The notes under the pieces were generated by a model. It searched no databases. It had not been told where the DNA came from and worked only from the letters and a program-made list of their open reading frames with translations. DNA of 25,000 nt. It comes from Owenia fusiformis. Its lineage: Eukaryota; Annelida; Polychaeta; Sabellida; Oweniidae. The position numbers and the translations under genes were made by a program. The DNA lies in contig CAIIXF020000193.1 of NCBI GenBank assembly GCA_903813345.2, forward strand, positions 1 through 25,000. Direction: 5' to 3'. Below, piece by piece: positions 1 through 8,785 of this stretch; within the stretch, counting starts at the first letter, position 1, and each line of letters begins with the position of its first letter.

Positions 1-301
1 CCCTTCATAGTATTTACTTGTCCGATTGAGTAAAAACGTTTGAGAAAAATAGTTATACTTAGGGCTCTGGAAGAACAAATTGAGGGGGAAAGTGATTCTT
101 TGGGGTCATGGCAGCATGGTATTACACGTTCAAATATGATTTCTCTTAAAAACTTATAGCTAACTTCCCCAAAGTGGGTTCAAATGACGAGAAACTAGAT
201 GTCAACCATGAACATATATCACATGTTCCAGTGTAGACTAGTGTCAGAGTATGAGATACACCACAAAGGAAAAATAATTTTCGATTCGTCGTTATTTTCA
301 G

Positions 302-524
302 CATGCGAACTGCATGATGGACAGCGCTGTTCATCTTCTAGCGTACGTGGAAACTATATCTGTTGTAATGGCTGCGCGTATCCTTACCGAAGTGGAATGG
401 ACTGCTGTTCAAGTGTTGGATACAACACTCAAATAAATGTCTGCTGTAGCGGTACTGTCCAAAGGAGACCAGCGAGCTCACAACGCGCAGCATGCTGCGG
501 ATCAAAGGCCTACGATCCAAGCAG
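302..524 (+). CDS. Galaxin-like protein, internal exon (5' part of gene lies outside the window)
   Basis: This internal exon encodes about 74 residues of galaxin type. It has four CC pairs (ICCNG, DCCSS, VCCSG, ACCGS) and galaxin spacer motifs such as GYNTQINVCC and GSKAYDPS. Galaxins are secreted, disulfide-rich proteins of coral skeletons and of several lophotrochozoan matrices. The exon follows a TTATTTTCAG acceptor at 292-301 and ends at a GTCAGT donor at 525, which leaves two bases of a codon (phase 2). The next exon, starting at 1411, supplies the third base and continues the repeat in frame. The 5' intron is phase 1. No ATG with a signal peptide lies upstream in the window, so the first exon or exons, presumably with the secretion signal, are off the left edge. 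The splice sites are my reading and have no transcript support. Confidence 0.8.
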
Positions 525-1410
525 GTCAGTTCATTTAAGAACTACTAGAAAATAGAAAATCTGAAATCCGAATACAACTTCTCAATCGCAAATGATTGAT
601 TGGTTTAGGTAAGGCCACTGTAATGCCAAAGTTACTTAATCATATTAAATAATGCAACACTATTTCCCGAATAAGCCCCCCTCCATCGCCCTGATTGCGT
701 ATGGACCCGCTTGCTCTTTTTCATTCTTTTTCTTCTATTCTATTTATCATCTCATGTCATCCTATATTCGTTCCGCGATGACCTCTCAGCGCTTGGTATT
801 AGGTGTGCTTCAGGTTTCGTCTTTCGCGTTCATCATATATAGAGGTTATTTAATGGGATCTCTGAGGGAAATAAAATATATAAAGATGGAGCTACATAAA
901 AGAACGATTATAGATGGAGCTTGGAATACTTGGTTTTAGATAAAATGTTGACATAAGAAGTCACAATCTTCTATCACATTTCTACAGTATCATTTTACAA
1001 GTAACATACTGTACATGCATTGATTTACATTACTGTAAAACGGTATGCATGTGAAAACTATGAACCAATATTTTTGTCAAGCTATTAAAATAGATGGCAG
1101 CATTCCACAGTTCAGTGTTCCTTCATCATTTTTCAAATGAGCTCGATCTATAAAATAATATCACATATTAACACGTTATGCGGTGACTCCCGAATTAAGA
1201 TACCACAGATTAACATTTTGCTTCTAAATGATTCAATTACAGATCGCAACTTATCATTTTACGTATTACCAGTTTAAATCGAAGTGATGAAATATTGCAT
1301 TAGTGAACTAATATTGTTGCATATAGAATCGTTTTATTTTTCCAATGTTGTAACGTTTACTTTATATAAGGCAACCATGTATTTTGGTTTATTGATGGAT
1401 ATATTTTTAG
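525..1410 (+). other. Phase 2 intron of the galaxin-like gene
   Basis: This intron of 886 bases has a GTCAGT donor at 525 and an ATATTTTTAG acceptor ending at 1410. Joining its flanks restores an AGG codon and keeps the CC repeat in frame. I see no convincing exon, RNA gene or mobile element inside. A 95-codon open stretch at 652-939 has unremarkable composition and is probably chance. Confidence 0.75.
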
Positions 1411-2692
1411 GAACGCTTGCTGCAGTGGCCAAATAAGTCCAATACGAGGCAGTCGAAATGCATGCTGTGGAACAGTCTGTTTCAACATGGATACGCATGC
1501 GTGCTGCAACGGTCAGGTTAAGCCCCGTCCGTCTGGAGGTTTCGGTCAGGTCATGTGTTGTGGCTCCGAGCCGTACATCAGGGGACAGCAAGTGTGTTGT
1601 AAGGGCTCTTCACCTGGTATGATGGAACGTGCATCGAGAACAGACTCTTGCTGTGGTCCAGTGGCGTTTAATAGTCAAACTCATGTCTGTTGCGGAGGGA
1701 CCGTGACCCCAAAACCGAGAGGTCAAGGTCAATTACGATGTTGTGACACGAAAGCTTATTACAGTTCTGAACAAAGCTGCTGCGGTGGCGTGCTTAGTAA
1801 TGTCGCAAATGCCGATATGTGTTGTGGACAGGAGGCGTATAACAGTAGAACACATGCCTGTTGCGCAATGACCGTGAAGCCTCTGCCACCAGGAACCGGA
1901 GATATCCGATGTTGTGGCCCTGACCCATTTAGAATTGACCAACACGTCTGTTGCAGCAACGGACTTGGAACAGGTATCAAGACAGACCGGTGTTGCAATG
2001 GTAATGCATACTTTAGTGAAACACACACATGCTGTGGAGGAATGATTGATCGTAAACCACCAGGGGTAACTCAAGTCGGCTGTTGTGGAACAAAGTCGTA
2101 TAATCCACTCACTCAACTCTGCTGTTACACTACGATTGCTGAGAAATCCGCTGGATTTGATCAATGTTGTGGAAGCACACCGTACATGAGTGACACGCAG
2201 ATCTGTCGTGGAGGATTTGTCCAGCCAAAGCCCCTACTTCCGGGACCTGGGAGGGAAATCGCTGGACCAGGAAATGGCGATACGGGTAGTGGACTTCCGG
2301 GTCGAGGTGACCTACCTGGTGGAGGTACTGGGGCAGGAGAGAGACCTGATACGGGTAGTCGGGAGGCATTTTGTGGAGGCATGCGCTACGATCCGGATCG
2401 ACACGTTTGTTGTAATGGATTTGCCTCAGCAAGAACAGACACAACAACTGACCAATGCTGTGGTAATATCCCATACAACAGCGCTATAATGGTATGCTGC
2501 ACGAACGTACTAAGAATGAAGCCATCTAGAGATTCACAATGCTGTGGAACAAGTGCCTACGATCCCAAAAGATTTCGATGCTGTGTGGGGGGATATGGAG
2601 GCACGCATTCGACAAGACAAGGAGCCACACATGGAAGATGCTGCTGTACATTCCCAGTTGGAACTAATAACTGCTGTCAAAGACAGCGTTGA
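1411..2692 (+). CDS. Galaxin-like di-cysteine repeat protein, last galaxin exon, ending at UGA
   Basis: The exon reads in frame from 1412 to the UGA at 2690-2692 (426 codons). It carries about 25 CC pairs at short, regular intervals in the galaxin pattern CCG..xY......HxCC.G. Such proteins are secreted, heavily disulfide-bonded matrix components. The repeat is interrupted at about 2210-2371 by a Gly/Pro-rich linker containing an RGD tripeptide (2303-2311). On each side of the linker a CC pair has decayed to one Cys (QICRGG and AFCGGM). The repeat resumes and ends with CCC and NNCCQRQR. The frame is open 5' of the first ATG (1487) because the exon really begins at the acceptor at 1410. The UGA is followed by CUAG and the frame then stays open for more than 3 kb (see the next entries). 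Galaxin assignment rests on motif pattern; a different CC-repeat family is less likely. Confidence 0.85.
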
Positions 2693-2696
2693 CTAG
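2690..2696 (+). promoter_or_regulatory. Stop-codon readthrough element, UGA CUAG
   Basis: The galaxin frame ends in TGA followed immediately by CTAG. UGA-CUA(G) is the established high-efficiency readthrough context of animal genes such as human MDH1, LDHB, AQP4, OPRL1 and MAPK10. The frame downstream is the same frame and is open for 1052 codons. A perfect GCTGTC-AAA-GACAGC hairpin lies just 5' (2673-2687), but a translating ribosome would melt it. Function is inferred from the motif plus the long open frame; it has not been shown experimentally. Confidence 0.75.
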
Positions 2697-5600
2697 ACAG
2701 CCCAAGTATGGTGAATGATCAATCAGTATTATCTGGGCCAAACCGCAATCAACCTGCTTTAACTGGGCCAAACCGCAACCAACCAGCTTTAGCTGAATCA
2801 AACCGCAATACACGAACTTTAACTAGATCGAACCGCAATCAACCAGGATTAATAGGGGTTAACCACCTACCATATTCCAAAGTTCAGGAAATAGCCCATA
2901 GTCCAAATGGTAAAGTAAAGAATGATCCTATCTTGACATATTTTCTCAAACCTTTGTATACACCATTAGAACGATCAGGACAAAAGAGAAATTCAGACGG
3001 GAGACATACCCAAAGCGACGCTGACAAAATTGAAGATGATGATGACATGTTTGAATTACCCGGTCCAGAAGATTTATTGCATGAAGTTAAAAATCATATG
3101 TTGTCTTACCGTTTAAAGTCGAAATTACCATACCCCATCGGACCACGAAGAGTTCCACAACCTAACAGGCCAACTGGTGAACGCACTGGTGCTGCCAATC
3201 GCAATGAACTTAAAGGTTATATCCCGCAAGGTCAAACTGGGCGGGTTAATAATCCTTCACCTTATTCAGAAAATGATTTTATCCAAAATAAGAATAATCG
3301 AACCGATGTGAGACCACAATTCGAACATATTGCATCATCTTCATTGTCGTTAAACCGAAATGAGAAAAGAAATCGGTTTGGTGAAGTTCCATCTTTGAAA
3401 CATGTTAAACACAATTCACACTCAAATGGTAATCACTTTCGTGAAGACAGGTATATATCTCAAGGTCGCCATATAGGTTCACCCAAAGTTGACATAGGTT
3501 CATCAACTAGATTGGCTAGAAAGAGTCATCCACATTTGGGGACGGTTGATTCCGAATCATCCGTTTCATTTCCATTTCACCAGACCCAAACGAATGGCAA
3601 CTCAGAGTCTTCTGGATCTAATCCCTCTAGCGTTGTGTCAAACTCACATATTGGTATAAACCCTAGTAGAGACTTAAGAGGTAACGCGGACCAAAATAAT
3701 TCTCCAGATTCTTCTTTACCGAACGCTAATGGAGATTATCTTGGTCAAAGCCAACTTGGTAGCAGATATGTTGCTAGATCTTCTATCAGTACTAATTCAA
3801 ATGGTTTCCAAAATCCCGATTTAGCCGATAGCAATAAGCAATACCGTTCTCGCGATTCTTCTCTGTCGAATAATGGCAATGCTGATTATGTTGACCAACC
3901 ACAACAAGGTAGCAGATATATTGCTAGTTCTTCTATCAATACTGATTCAAATAGTTTCCAAAATCCCGATTTAGCAGATAGCAATAAGCAATACCGTTCT
4001 CCCGATTCTTCTCTGTCGAATAATGGCAATGGTGGTTATGTTGATCAACGACGACAAGGTAACAGATATGTTGCTAGTTCTTCTATCAATACTAACTCAA
4101 ATGCTTTTCGAAATGCCGGGATTCTAGATAACAAAAGGCAACCTCGTGATTCTCCTTTGTTGAATAATGGCAATAATGGCTATGTACCAAACAGAGTTGG
4201 ACTGAGACAAAATCCAACTGTCCCTCCTACACATTCAGAAAGGCAGCCTCATTTTGATATCAAAAGTGCAGCTTCTGTTAATTCTGGTGATTCACTTAGC
4301 TCAAATGGTTTAAATAACAATTATCATTTACCTTATCGTTTGTCATCATCTGCTTCCATTAATCAACATAGTGATAGAGGTGTTCATCATGCCCAGAGTA
4401 TAAAGGCTAGTGCATCCATAAATTTTGGACCAAATACGTTTCATAATCGTAATGCTGAAAGAGGCAACCAAGGCCAAATTGTAGACCCTTCTTCACCCAT
4501 CCGTAGAGACGAAGCAAGAAATGGTCATCCAGTTCATAAGTTATATGAAGCTAAATCTGCAATCAACATTGGCCAAGGAACGTTCCAAAATGGGGTTATT
4601 GGAAAAGACAGGGTAGACCAATTGCGTCATCCAGGTTCCTCGATAGGCAATGGGAATCCCGTTTATAATGGCCAATCACGTCGGCCCATCAATACTAACA
4701 CACGTTTTGACAACAGGGGTATGGTTCGCAATAATCAGCACTATCATCCACGTAGTTCTGTTCCTAATGATGGTCGCAATGTAGGTCGGGGCAATTCTAG
4801 ATCGGTTAGTGGACGTGATAGTAGTTACGTTGCAACTTCCTCTATTAATACTAATTCAAATGGTTTTCAAAATCCCATGGCCAATTTAGCAGATAGCAAT
4901 AAGCAATACCGGTCTCCCGATTATTCCTTGTTGAATAATGGGAATGGTGGTTATGTTGATAAACCACAACAAGGTAACAGTTATGTTGCTAGTTCTTCTA
5001 TCAACACTAACTCAAATGCTTTCCGAAATGTCGACTTAGTTGATAACAAAAGGCCCGATCCCTTGTCGAATAATGGTCAAGGTGATTATCTTAAAAACCA
5101 ACAAGGAAGTAGTTATGTGGCGAGTTCCTCTATCAATTCAAACCGTGCCCAAAATAGAGAAGCAATCAATAACAAAGGTTCTTCCCCTTCTAACTTGTAT
5201 AACAGTGGTCGTGGTCTTGATTATACAAGAACTGATCAACGAGATGATCGACTTGGTAGCACATATGAAGCAAGGTCTTCTATCAACAGTGGTCACTACA
5301 CAGCATCAAGCAGACAGAGGGGTTCCAACTACCAACATCAGTCGCCACAGGGTTTGTCCAATGATCATCAACGAAGTCAACAAAGGGGTCCAGGAAACAT
5401 TCACCAACAGTGGAAACTTCCGGGAACGCAACATACAAGACTCGCTGAAGAAACAAATACCAATTATGGTAATCATTACCAGGCAAAGGCATCTATAAAT
5501 ATGGGTCCAAACTCACAAGCATTTAAAAACGATCATGACCGCTTTAATCCGGAGCATAATTCCTATAGATCTAATGATAATGGAGGGAGATCCAACATTG

Positions 5601-5851
5601 AAGCAAATGCATTTATTAATGGTCAACCAAATAACTACCATGGTAACAGTGACAACAGCAGAATTAGGGCCTCGGCATCAGCTTCTATAACTCGCAATGG
5701 CGGCCAGAAATCATTCGCTTCTTTAGATGACTTGAGAGTCTCATCTTCTGTCGATATTTCAGGGCCATCAGCATCCATTGGACATTTATCCTCATCAGCA
5801 ACTGCGTCTAGGCCGAGGTTTTATAATGGACATTTTCGAACACGTCATTGA
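2693..5851 (+). CDS. Readthrough extension of the galaxin-like protein: long Asn/Ser/Arg-rich repetitive domain
   Basis: The frame is open from the codon after the UGA (2693) to a TGA at 5849-5851: 1052 codons, or 1047 if counted from the first ATG at 2708. The protein looks disordered and is rich in Asn, Ser, Arg, Gly and Gln, with almost no Cys. It opens with four 10-residue repeats (GPNRNQPAL type, 2731-2850), followed by an acidic patch (EDDDDMFELPGPEDLL, around 3030-3080). It then has many copies of a motif close to Y-x-A-S-S-S-I-N-T-N-S-N-x-F-x-N. Long units of 50 codons begin at 3761, 3911 and 4061; further copies begin at 4820 (52 codons) and 4976 (44 codons), and shorter degenerate copies run to the C-terminus. 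It has no signal peptide, which argues for secretion as a C-terminal extension of galaxin rather than as a separate gene. The ATG at 2708 does have a good context (A at -3, G at +4), so independent or reinitiated translation is the main alternative. I do not recognise the family. Confidence 0.75.
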   Translation, partial: LDSPSMVNDQSVLSGPNRNQPALTGPNRNQPALAESNRNTRTLTRSNRNQPGLIGVNHLPYSKVQEIAHSPNGKVKNDPILTYFLKPLYTPLERSGQKRNSDGRHTQSDADKIEDDDDMFELPGPEDLLHEVKNHMLSYRLKSKLPYPIGPRRVPQPNRPTGERTGAANRNELKGYIPQGQTGRVNNPSPYSENDFIQNKNNRTDVRPQFEHIASSSLSLNRNEKRNRFGEVPSLKHVKHNSHSNGNHFREDRYISQGRHIGSPKVDIGSSTRLARKSHPHLGTVDSESSVSFPFHQTQTNGNSESSGSNPSSVVSNSHIGINPSRDLRGNADQNNSPDSSLPNANGDYLGQSQLGSRYVARSSISTNSNGFQNPDLADSNKQYRSRDSSLSNNGNADYVDQPQQGSRYIASSSINTDSNSFQNPDLADSNKQYRSPDSSLSNNGNGGYVDQRRQGNRYVASSSINTNSNAFRNAGILDNKRQPRDSPLLNNGNNGYVPNRVGLRQNPTVPPTHSERQPHFDIKSAASVNSGDSLSSNGLNNNYHLPYRLSSSASINQHSDRGVHHAQSIKASASINFGPNTFHNRNAERGNQGQIVDPSSPIRRDEARNGHPVHKLYEAKSAINIGQGTFQNGVIGKDRVDQLRHPGSSIGNGNPVYNGQSRRPINTNTRFDNRGMVRNNQHYHPRSSVPNDGRNVGRGNSRSVSGRDSSYVATSSINTNSNGFQNPMANLADSNKQYRSPDYSLLNNGNGGYVDKPQQGNSYVASSSINTNSNAFRNVDLVDNKRPDPLSNNGQGDYLKNQQGSSYVASSSINSNRAQNREAINNKGSSPSNLYNSGRGLDYTRTDQRDDRLGSTYEARSSINSGHYTASSRQRGSNYQHQSPQGLSNDHQRSQQRGPGNIHQQWKLPGTQHTRLAEETNTNYGNHYQAKASINMGPNSQAFKNDHDRFNPEHNSYRSNDNGGRSNIEANAFINGQPNNYHGNSDNSRIRASASASITRNGGQKSFASLDDLRVSSSVDISGPSASIGHLSSSATASRPRFYNGHFRTRH
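2731..2850 (+). repeat. Four tandem 30-bp units in coding sequence
   Basis: Units begin at 2731, 2761, 2791 and 2821, each containing AACCGCAA and encoding a decapeptide around P/S-N-R-N-Q-P. The first two units are nearly identical; the third and fourth have diverged. The period keeps the reading frame. Confidence 0.85.
3761..5107 (+). repeat. Long in-frame coding repeats (132-156 bp units)
   Basis: Units of 150 bp start at 3761 and 3911 and are nearly identical over most of their length; a third, partly degenerate unit starts at 4061. Two more units start at 4820 (156 bp) and 4976 (132 bp). Each encodes YVASSSINTNS..F.N, then LADSNKQYRSPD, then LSNNGNGGYVD. High nucleotide identity suggests recent duplication or gene conversion inside the domain. 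Confidence 0.85.
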
Positions 5852-6194
5852 TTAAAACGTTCTAGGACCCCAAGAGAATACCAGTATTTGCATAGTGACG
5901 TCATATATCTTTTTTAATAACCAAGTTAATACAAATATTTATTTATCCCATACGCAGTTTAGCTTTGGGGAGATATATTCTGTATCCTGATTTTGAGGTT
6001 TCCATATCAAGAACCTCCATCTCCCGCTATTTTTTAAAAATGAGAAAGAATTGAAAAGAATCTAGAAAAAGTTGTTTTTTTAAATATTTAGAAAAAAATC
6101 GAAAAAAATCTTGAAACAAAATTAGAATATGTATTCAAAAAAATGTTTTTTTCAGAAAACTTTACTGGCTATAGGATAAAGCAGTTACATGTAC

Positions 6195-6284
6195 GTTATG
6201 GGATTTATCTCTCAGGAGATATATCTACCTTCGGTCGGTCTCTCAGGTAGATATGCATATCTTCGGAGGGATAAACCCCATAAC
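6195..6284. mobile_element. Short fold-back (MITE-like) element
   Basis: The left end GTTATGGGATTTATCTCTC is matched in inverted orientation by GGGATAAACCCCATAAC at the right end. The two AGATAT...CTACCT arms meet around a TCGGTCGGTCTCTC centre. The whole element is about 90 bp. No coding capacity and no clear target-site duplication. Confidence 0.6.
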
Positions 6285-6410
6285 CAGAACCTCCCAGTAC
6301 ATAACCCTTATTTAATTTATTTCCATTTAAAACTTTTATACAAAGAGATTAGTGTAAGAATACACATTATCAATATGGATAATGTTATACTTCTATGTTA
6401 TACACCACTT

Positions 6411-6544
6411 ACAAAAGCTTGGTATCCCCGAATCTTCAGCCATGTGCTTTGTAAAAGCCTGCTTATTATCGCATTTGAATTTTTTGTCGGATACAATTAG
6501 TCAGAAAATGAGATAAATCATTTTTGGGGTTGCCAAGCTTTTGT
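6411..6544. repeat. Inverted repeat with 12-bp perfect arms
   Basis: ACAAAAGCTTGG at 6411-6422 is matched by CCAAGCTTTTGT at 6533-6544, with imperfect extension inward (GGTATCCCC against GGGGTTGCC). This is probably a remnant of a palindromic element. Confidence 0.5.
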
Positions 6545-6764
6545 AGGAGAATGTATATTTATACACGAAAGCATTTGAAATATGTCATATACATATAGCA
6601 TAGACATAAACTCTTATTACTATACACGGACAAGTTTTTGTTACTTTCCTCAGTGGTACACGAGATAAGTTGTATCACGACCTTACAGATTTCCCTCAAA
6701 AAGGTTTTGAAAACCAAACTCTCTAACTGAAACAATTGTTTTTATTTATGTTTAGAGATAAGTA

Positions 6765-6850
6765 TAGGATATCCTACGATACTGAGAGATATCATTTTTA
6801 TCCACGAGTTGATATCAATATCTGGACGAGTGAACGTAGCGTTAAATGAT
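6765..6850. mobile_element. Half copy of the palindromic MITE seen intact at 19270-19421
   Basis: The stretch TATAGGATATCCTA, then ATATCATTTTTATC, ACGAG, TGATAT and a decayed CGAGTGAACGTAGCG core follows, in the same order, the left half of the element at 19270-19421. The right half is missing. Confidence 0.55.
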
Positions 6851-7589
6851 ATCCGATTGGAATTCGATGTTTGACTTTTTAAATGAGGTAGACACTTTTT
6901 GCAAAATAATGTTTGATCTGACAGAACTTGACAGCAGCAAAAACGATGGGGATTTAAAGGAATTAGAAAATCAAAAATGTTCCAAGCAATCATATGCTGA
7001 TGTTCAATGCAAGTCCTTTACAATTCTCATTTTAATTTCTGAAATGAGAGTTGAGATATTTGATCAAATATGAGAGTTATTCAGATTTAAAGGCAGAATC
7101 AGATCAAGCAATTACTTTGTTGCTCCACCTTGGCGAAATTGTTTCAAAAGAATATTTGGGGCTCATATCACTCCTTGTCATGTCTATCTTCTAAAATAAC
7201 ATACTTTATTTGAAGAAAACAAAAGATTTTTTACAATAATGCAATCATTTGTCTATAAGAATGGTTACCATTTATATTACTTGGGAGAATTTAAATATCC
7301 CCCCATTTTGCACTTTGAATCTTAAATAACTTCACCAATTGATAACATTTCACGGATCTTTTGGGAGATATTATATCTGAGCTTGTATGGAATACATTGA
7401 GATCAATTGTACTTGCTTGCAATTTTGTCACTCCTTTTAGATCTGATTCTGCCATTAAGAAGCAGAAATGTCCATCAGAATTGAAAAAGAGGACGTCTTC
7501 CTTTTCTATTTTAATCCTGATTTTAAATTCAAATTGTTCGGCCTTTTAGAAAATAGGCATTACATGTAATGATGGGAGCAAGTCCTTAA

Positions 7590-7711
7590 CTTCAATTCCA
7601 AAGATTGGGTACTAAGCGAGACAGCAAAATTCGCCCTATTGTCCTCCAATTCTCTAACCCATGCATCCATGGCTCGTGGATAGCGAAAGCTAAGAACTTC
7701 AAGGGATCTTG
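7590..7711 (+). pseudogene. Relic of an L1-type ORF1 protein (non-LTR retrotransposon)
   Basis: Between two in-frame stops a peptide of about 39 codons reads LGTKRDSKIRPIVLQFSN followed by AKAKNFKG. This fits the conserved R-L-G-x-K...K-x-R-P-I-V-x-x-F...A-K-x-L-K-G block of L1-like ORF1 RNA-binding proteins. There is no longer frame around it, so it is a dead fragment. Family identity is by motif only. Confidence 0.5.
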
Positions 7712-7735
7712 AGACCTTTTGGGTAGGGTAGAATA

Positions 7736-7835
7736 TACGGGAAATATCATACCGTCACGAGGAATAAATCCATATTCAATTCTGACCGGTGAATAAGCTT
7801 TTTATCCCATGATATACATGAAATGATTAGTTCAG
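7736..7835. mobile_element. Half copy of the MITE at 14595-14777
   Basis: GAGGAATAAATCCATATTCAATTCTGA matches the right half of the 14595-14777 palindrome (GAGGAATAAAACCCATATTCAATCCCGA), with diverged flanks. Confidence 0.5.
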
Positions 7836-8444
7836 AATTGATATTGACTTTTGTTTGAAACGAAGCTTTTCTGGTCTCCAAAAAAGATTATAACTTTATG
7901 ATATTTTGATATATAAAAACTTTATTGTATCACTGAGTGTATAACATCACATCATCACATCCGTGCATGGAAAATTCAACAATGCGGCACACGTTCATTA
8001 TACTATAAAAAATGTATTTATTGCTCAGATTTCTGTGACTTTGATTGTCTATGTCAGAGCATGATGATGAAATTAAAATTCGCCTGTGTTTAGGCGTCGC
8101 ACTACTGACACTTCAAAATCACTCAATTTTCAACTTTGTTTCGAAAATACTATTTTTACATAAAGTCGTTATACACCTGTCGGGATAATATGGGGAATAT
8201 CCCTCGGATGATATCGATATTTCCCTCAGCCACTGCGTTTGTAATTCAAATGAAATGAAATGAAACGTCAGCCCCAATAAAAAAGTAACAATGGGCTCCA
8301 AAAATCTGAAAAACAGAAAATATCTTAAAAACTTCCAAAATGTCACAATTCTTAAAAATGAATGAATTGCTCACTAAGTTTAGAGCAATTTTCCATGCTA
8401 TGATTCTTATAGAAATAAAGTAATGGTGAATGAAAATGAAAAAG

Positions 8445-8450
8445 TTTATT
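8445..8450 (-). terminator. Candidate polyadenylation signal of the GPCR gene
   Basis: TTTATT on the plus strand is AATAAA on the minus strand, about 340 bases past the GPCR stop. It is the first clear signal in that direction that I noticed. An AATAAA also occurs on the opposite strand at 8413-8418. Confidence 0.4.
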
Positions 8451-8619
8451 CAAAACGAGGTTCATTGTCTGAATTCAAAAATAACTATCAAAATCAAATA
8501 CTAATCAAGTAACATAAAGATCAATATTTTTACACAACGCCATTAATCAGGTAATGTGCCATCGTTATACACATAACAAGGGCACTTTGTTTCGAGCATT
8601 GGAATTTCCTACACGAGGG

Positions 8620-8628
8620 GTATATAAG
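8620..8628 (+). promoter_or_regulatory. Strong TATA-box-like site inside the GPCR 3' region
   Basis: GGTATATAAGAG, flanked by G-rich sequence, is a near-perfect TATA box on the plus strand. A transcript starting about 30 bases downstream would run antisense to the GPCR. I see no coding exon for it, so it may be fortuitous. Confidence 0.25.
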
Positions 8629-8785
8629 AGGGGCTAGAGGAAACTAGTTCAATAGAGAAGTAAGAGGCTTAACACGAATTATTTCTTGCTATTGTCCTTT
8701 CTTCATATTGATCATCAGCATCATAATGTTCTTTTGTGTCATTAATTAGGAAGTCCGGCAATTCGTACAAGTGGTTCATCGTCGA

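Larger units (their letters stand above)
5852..8430. other. Intergenic region, repeat-rich
   Basis: This region lies between the galaxin gene and the 3' end of the GPCR gene. It holds a fold-back at 6195-6284, an inverted repeat at 6411-6544, two half MITEs (6765-6850 and 7736-7835) and an ORF1-like retrotransposon scrap (7590-7711). An ATTAAA at 5851-5856 directly after the galaxin extension could serve as its polyadenylation signal, but I see no strong AATAAA nearby. Inverted copies of a GGCAGAATCAGATC-type sequence occur at 7092-7105 and 7436-7451. The open stretches at 6846-7073 and 7361-7549 have no recognisable product. Confidence 0.5.

Noticed and set aside
652-939. 95-codon plus-strand frame as a gene
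   Set aside because: It lies wholly within the galaxin intron and has no recognisable motif or splice context.
1733-2474. Minus-strand frames opposite the galaxin exon
   Set aside because: They are shadows of the Cys-codon-rich coding strand.
2690-2692. UGA as a selenocysteine codon
   Set aside because: I saw no convincing SECIS-like hairpin after 5851, and the CUAG context explains the stop better as readthrough.
2708-2717. Separate gene starting at the ATG at 2708
   Set aside because: The context is good, but there is no signal peptide, no promoter, only 15 bases from the upstream stop, and the frame is shared. Kept as the main alternative, not as the call.
5040-5498. Other-frame ORFs inside the repetitive domain
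   Set aside because: They overlap a clearly better, longer frame and do not preserve the repeat units as well.
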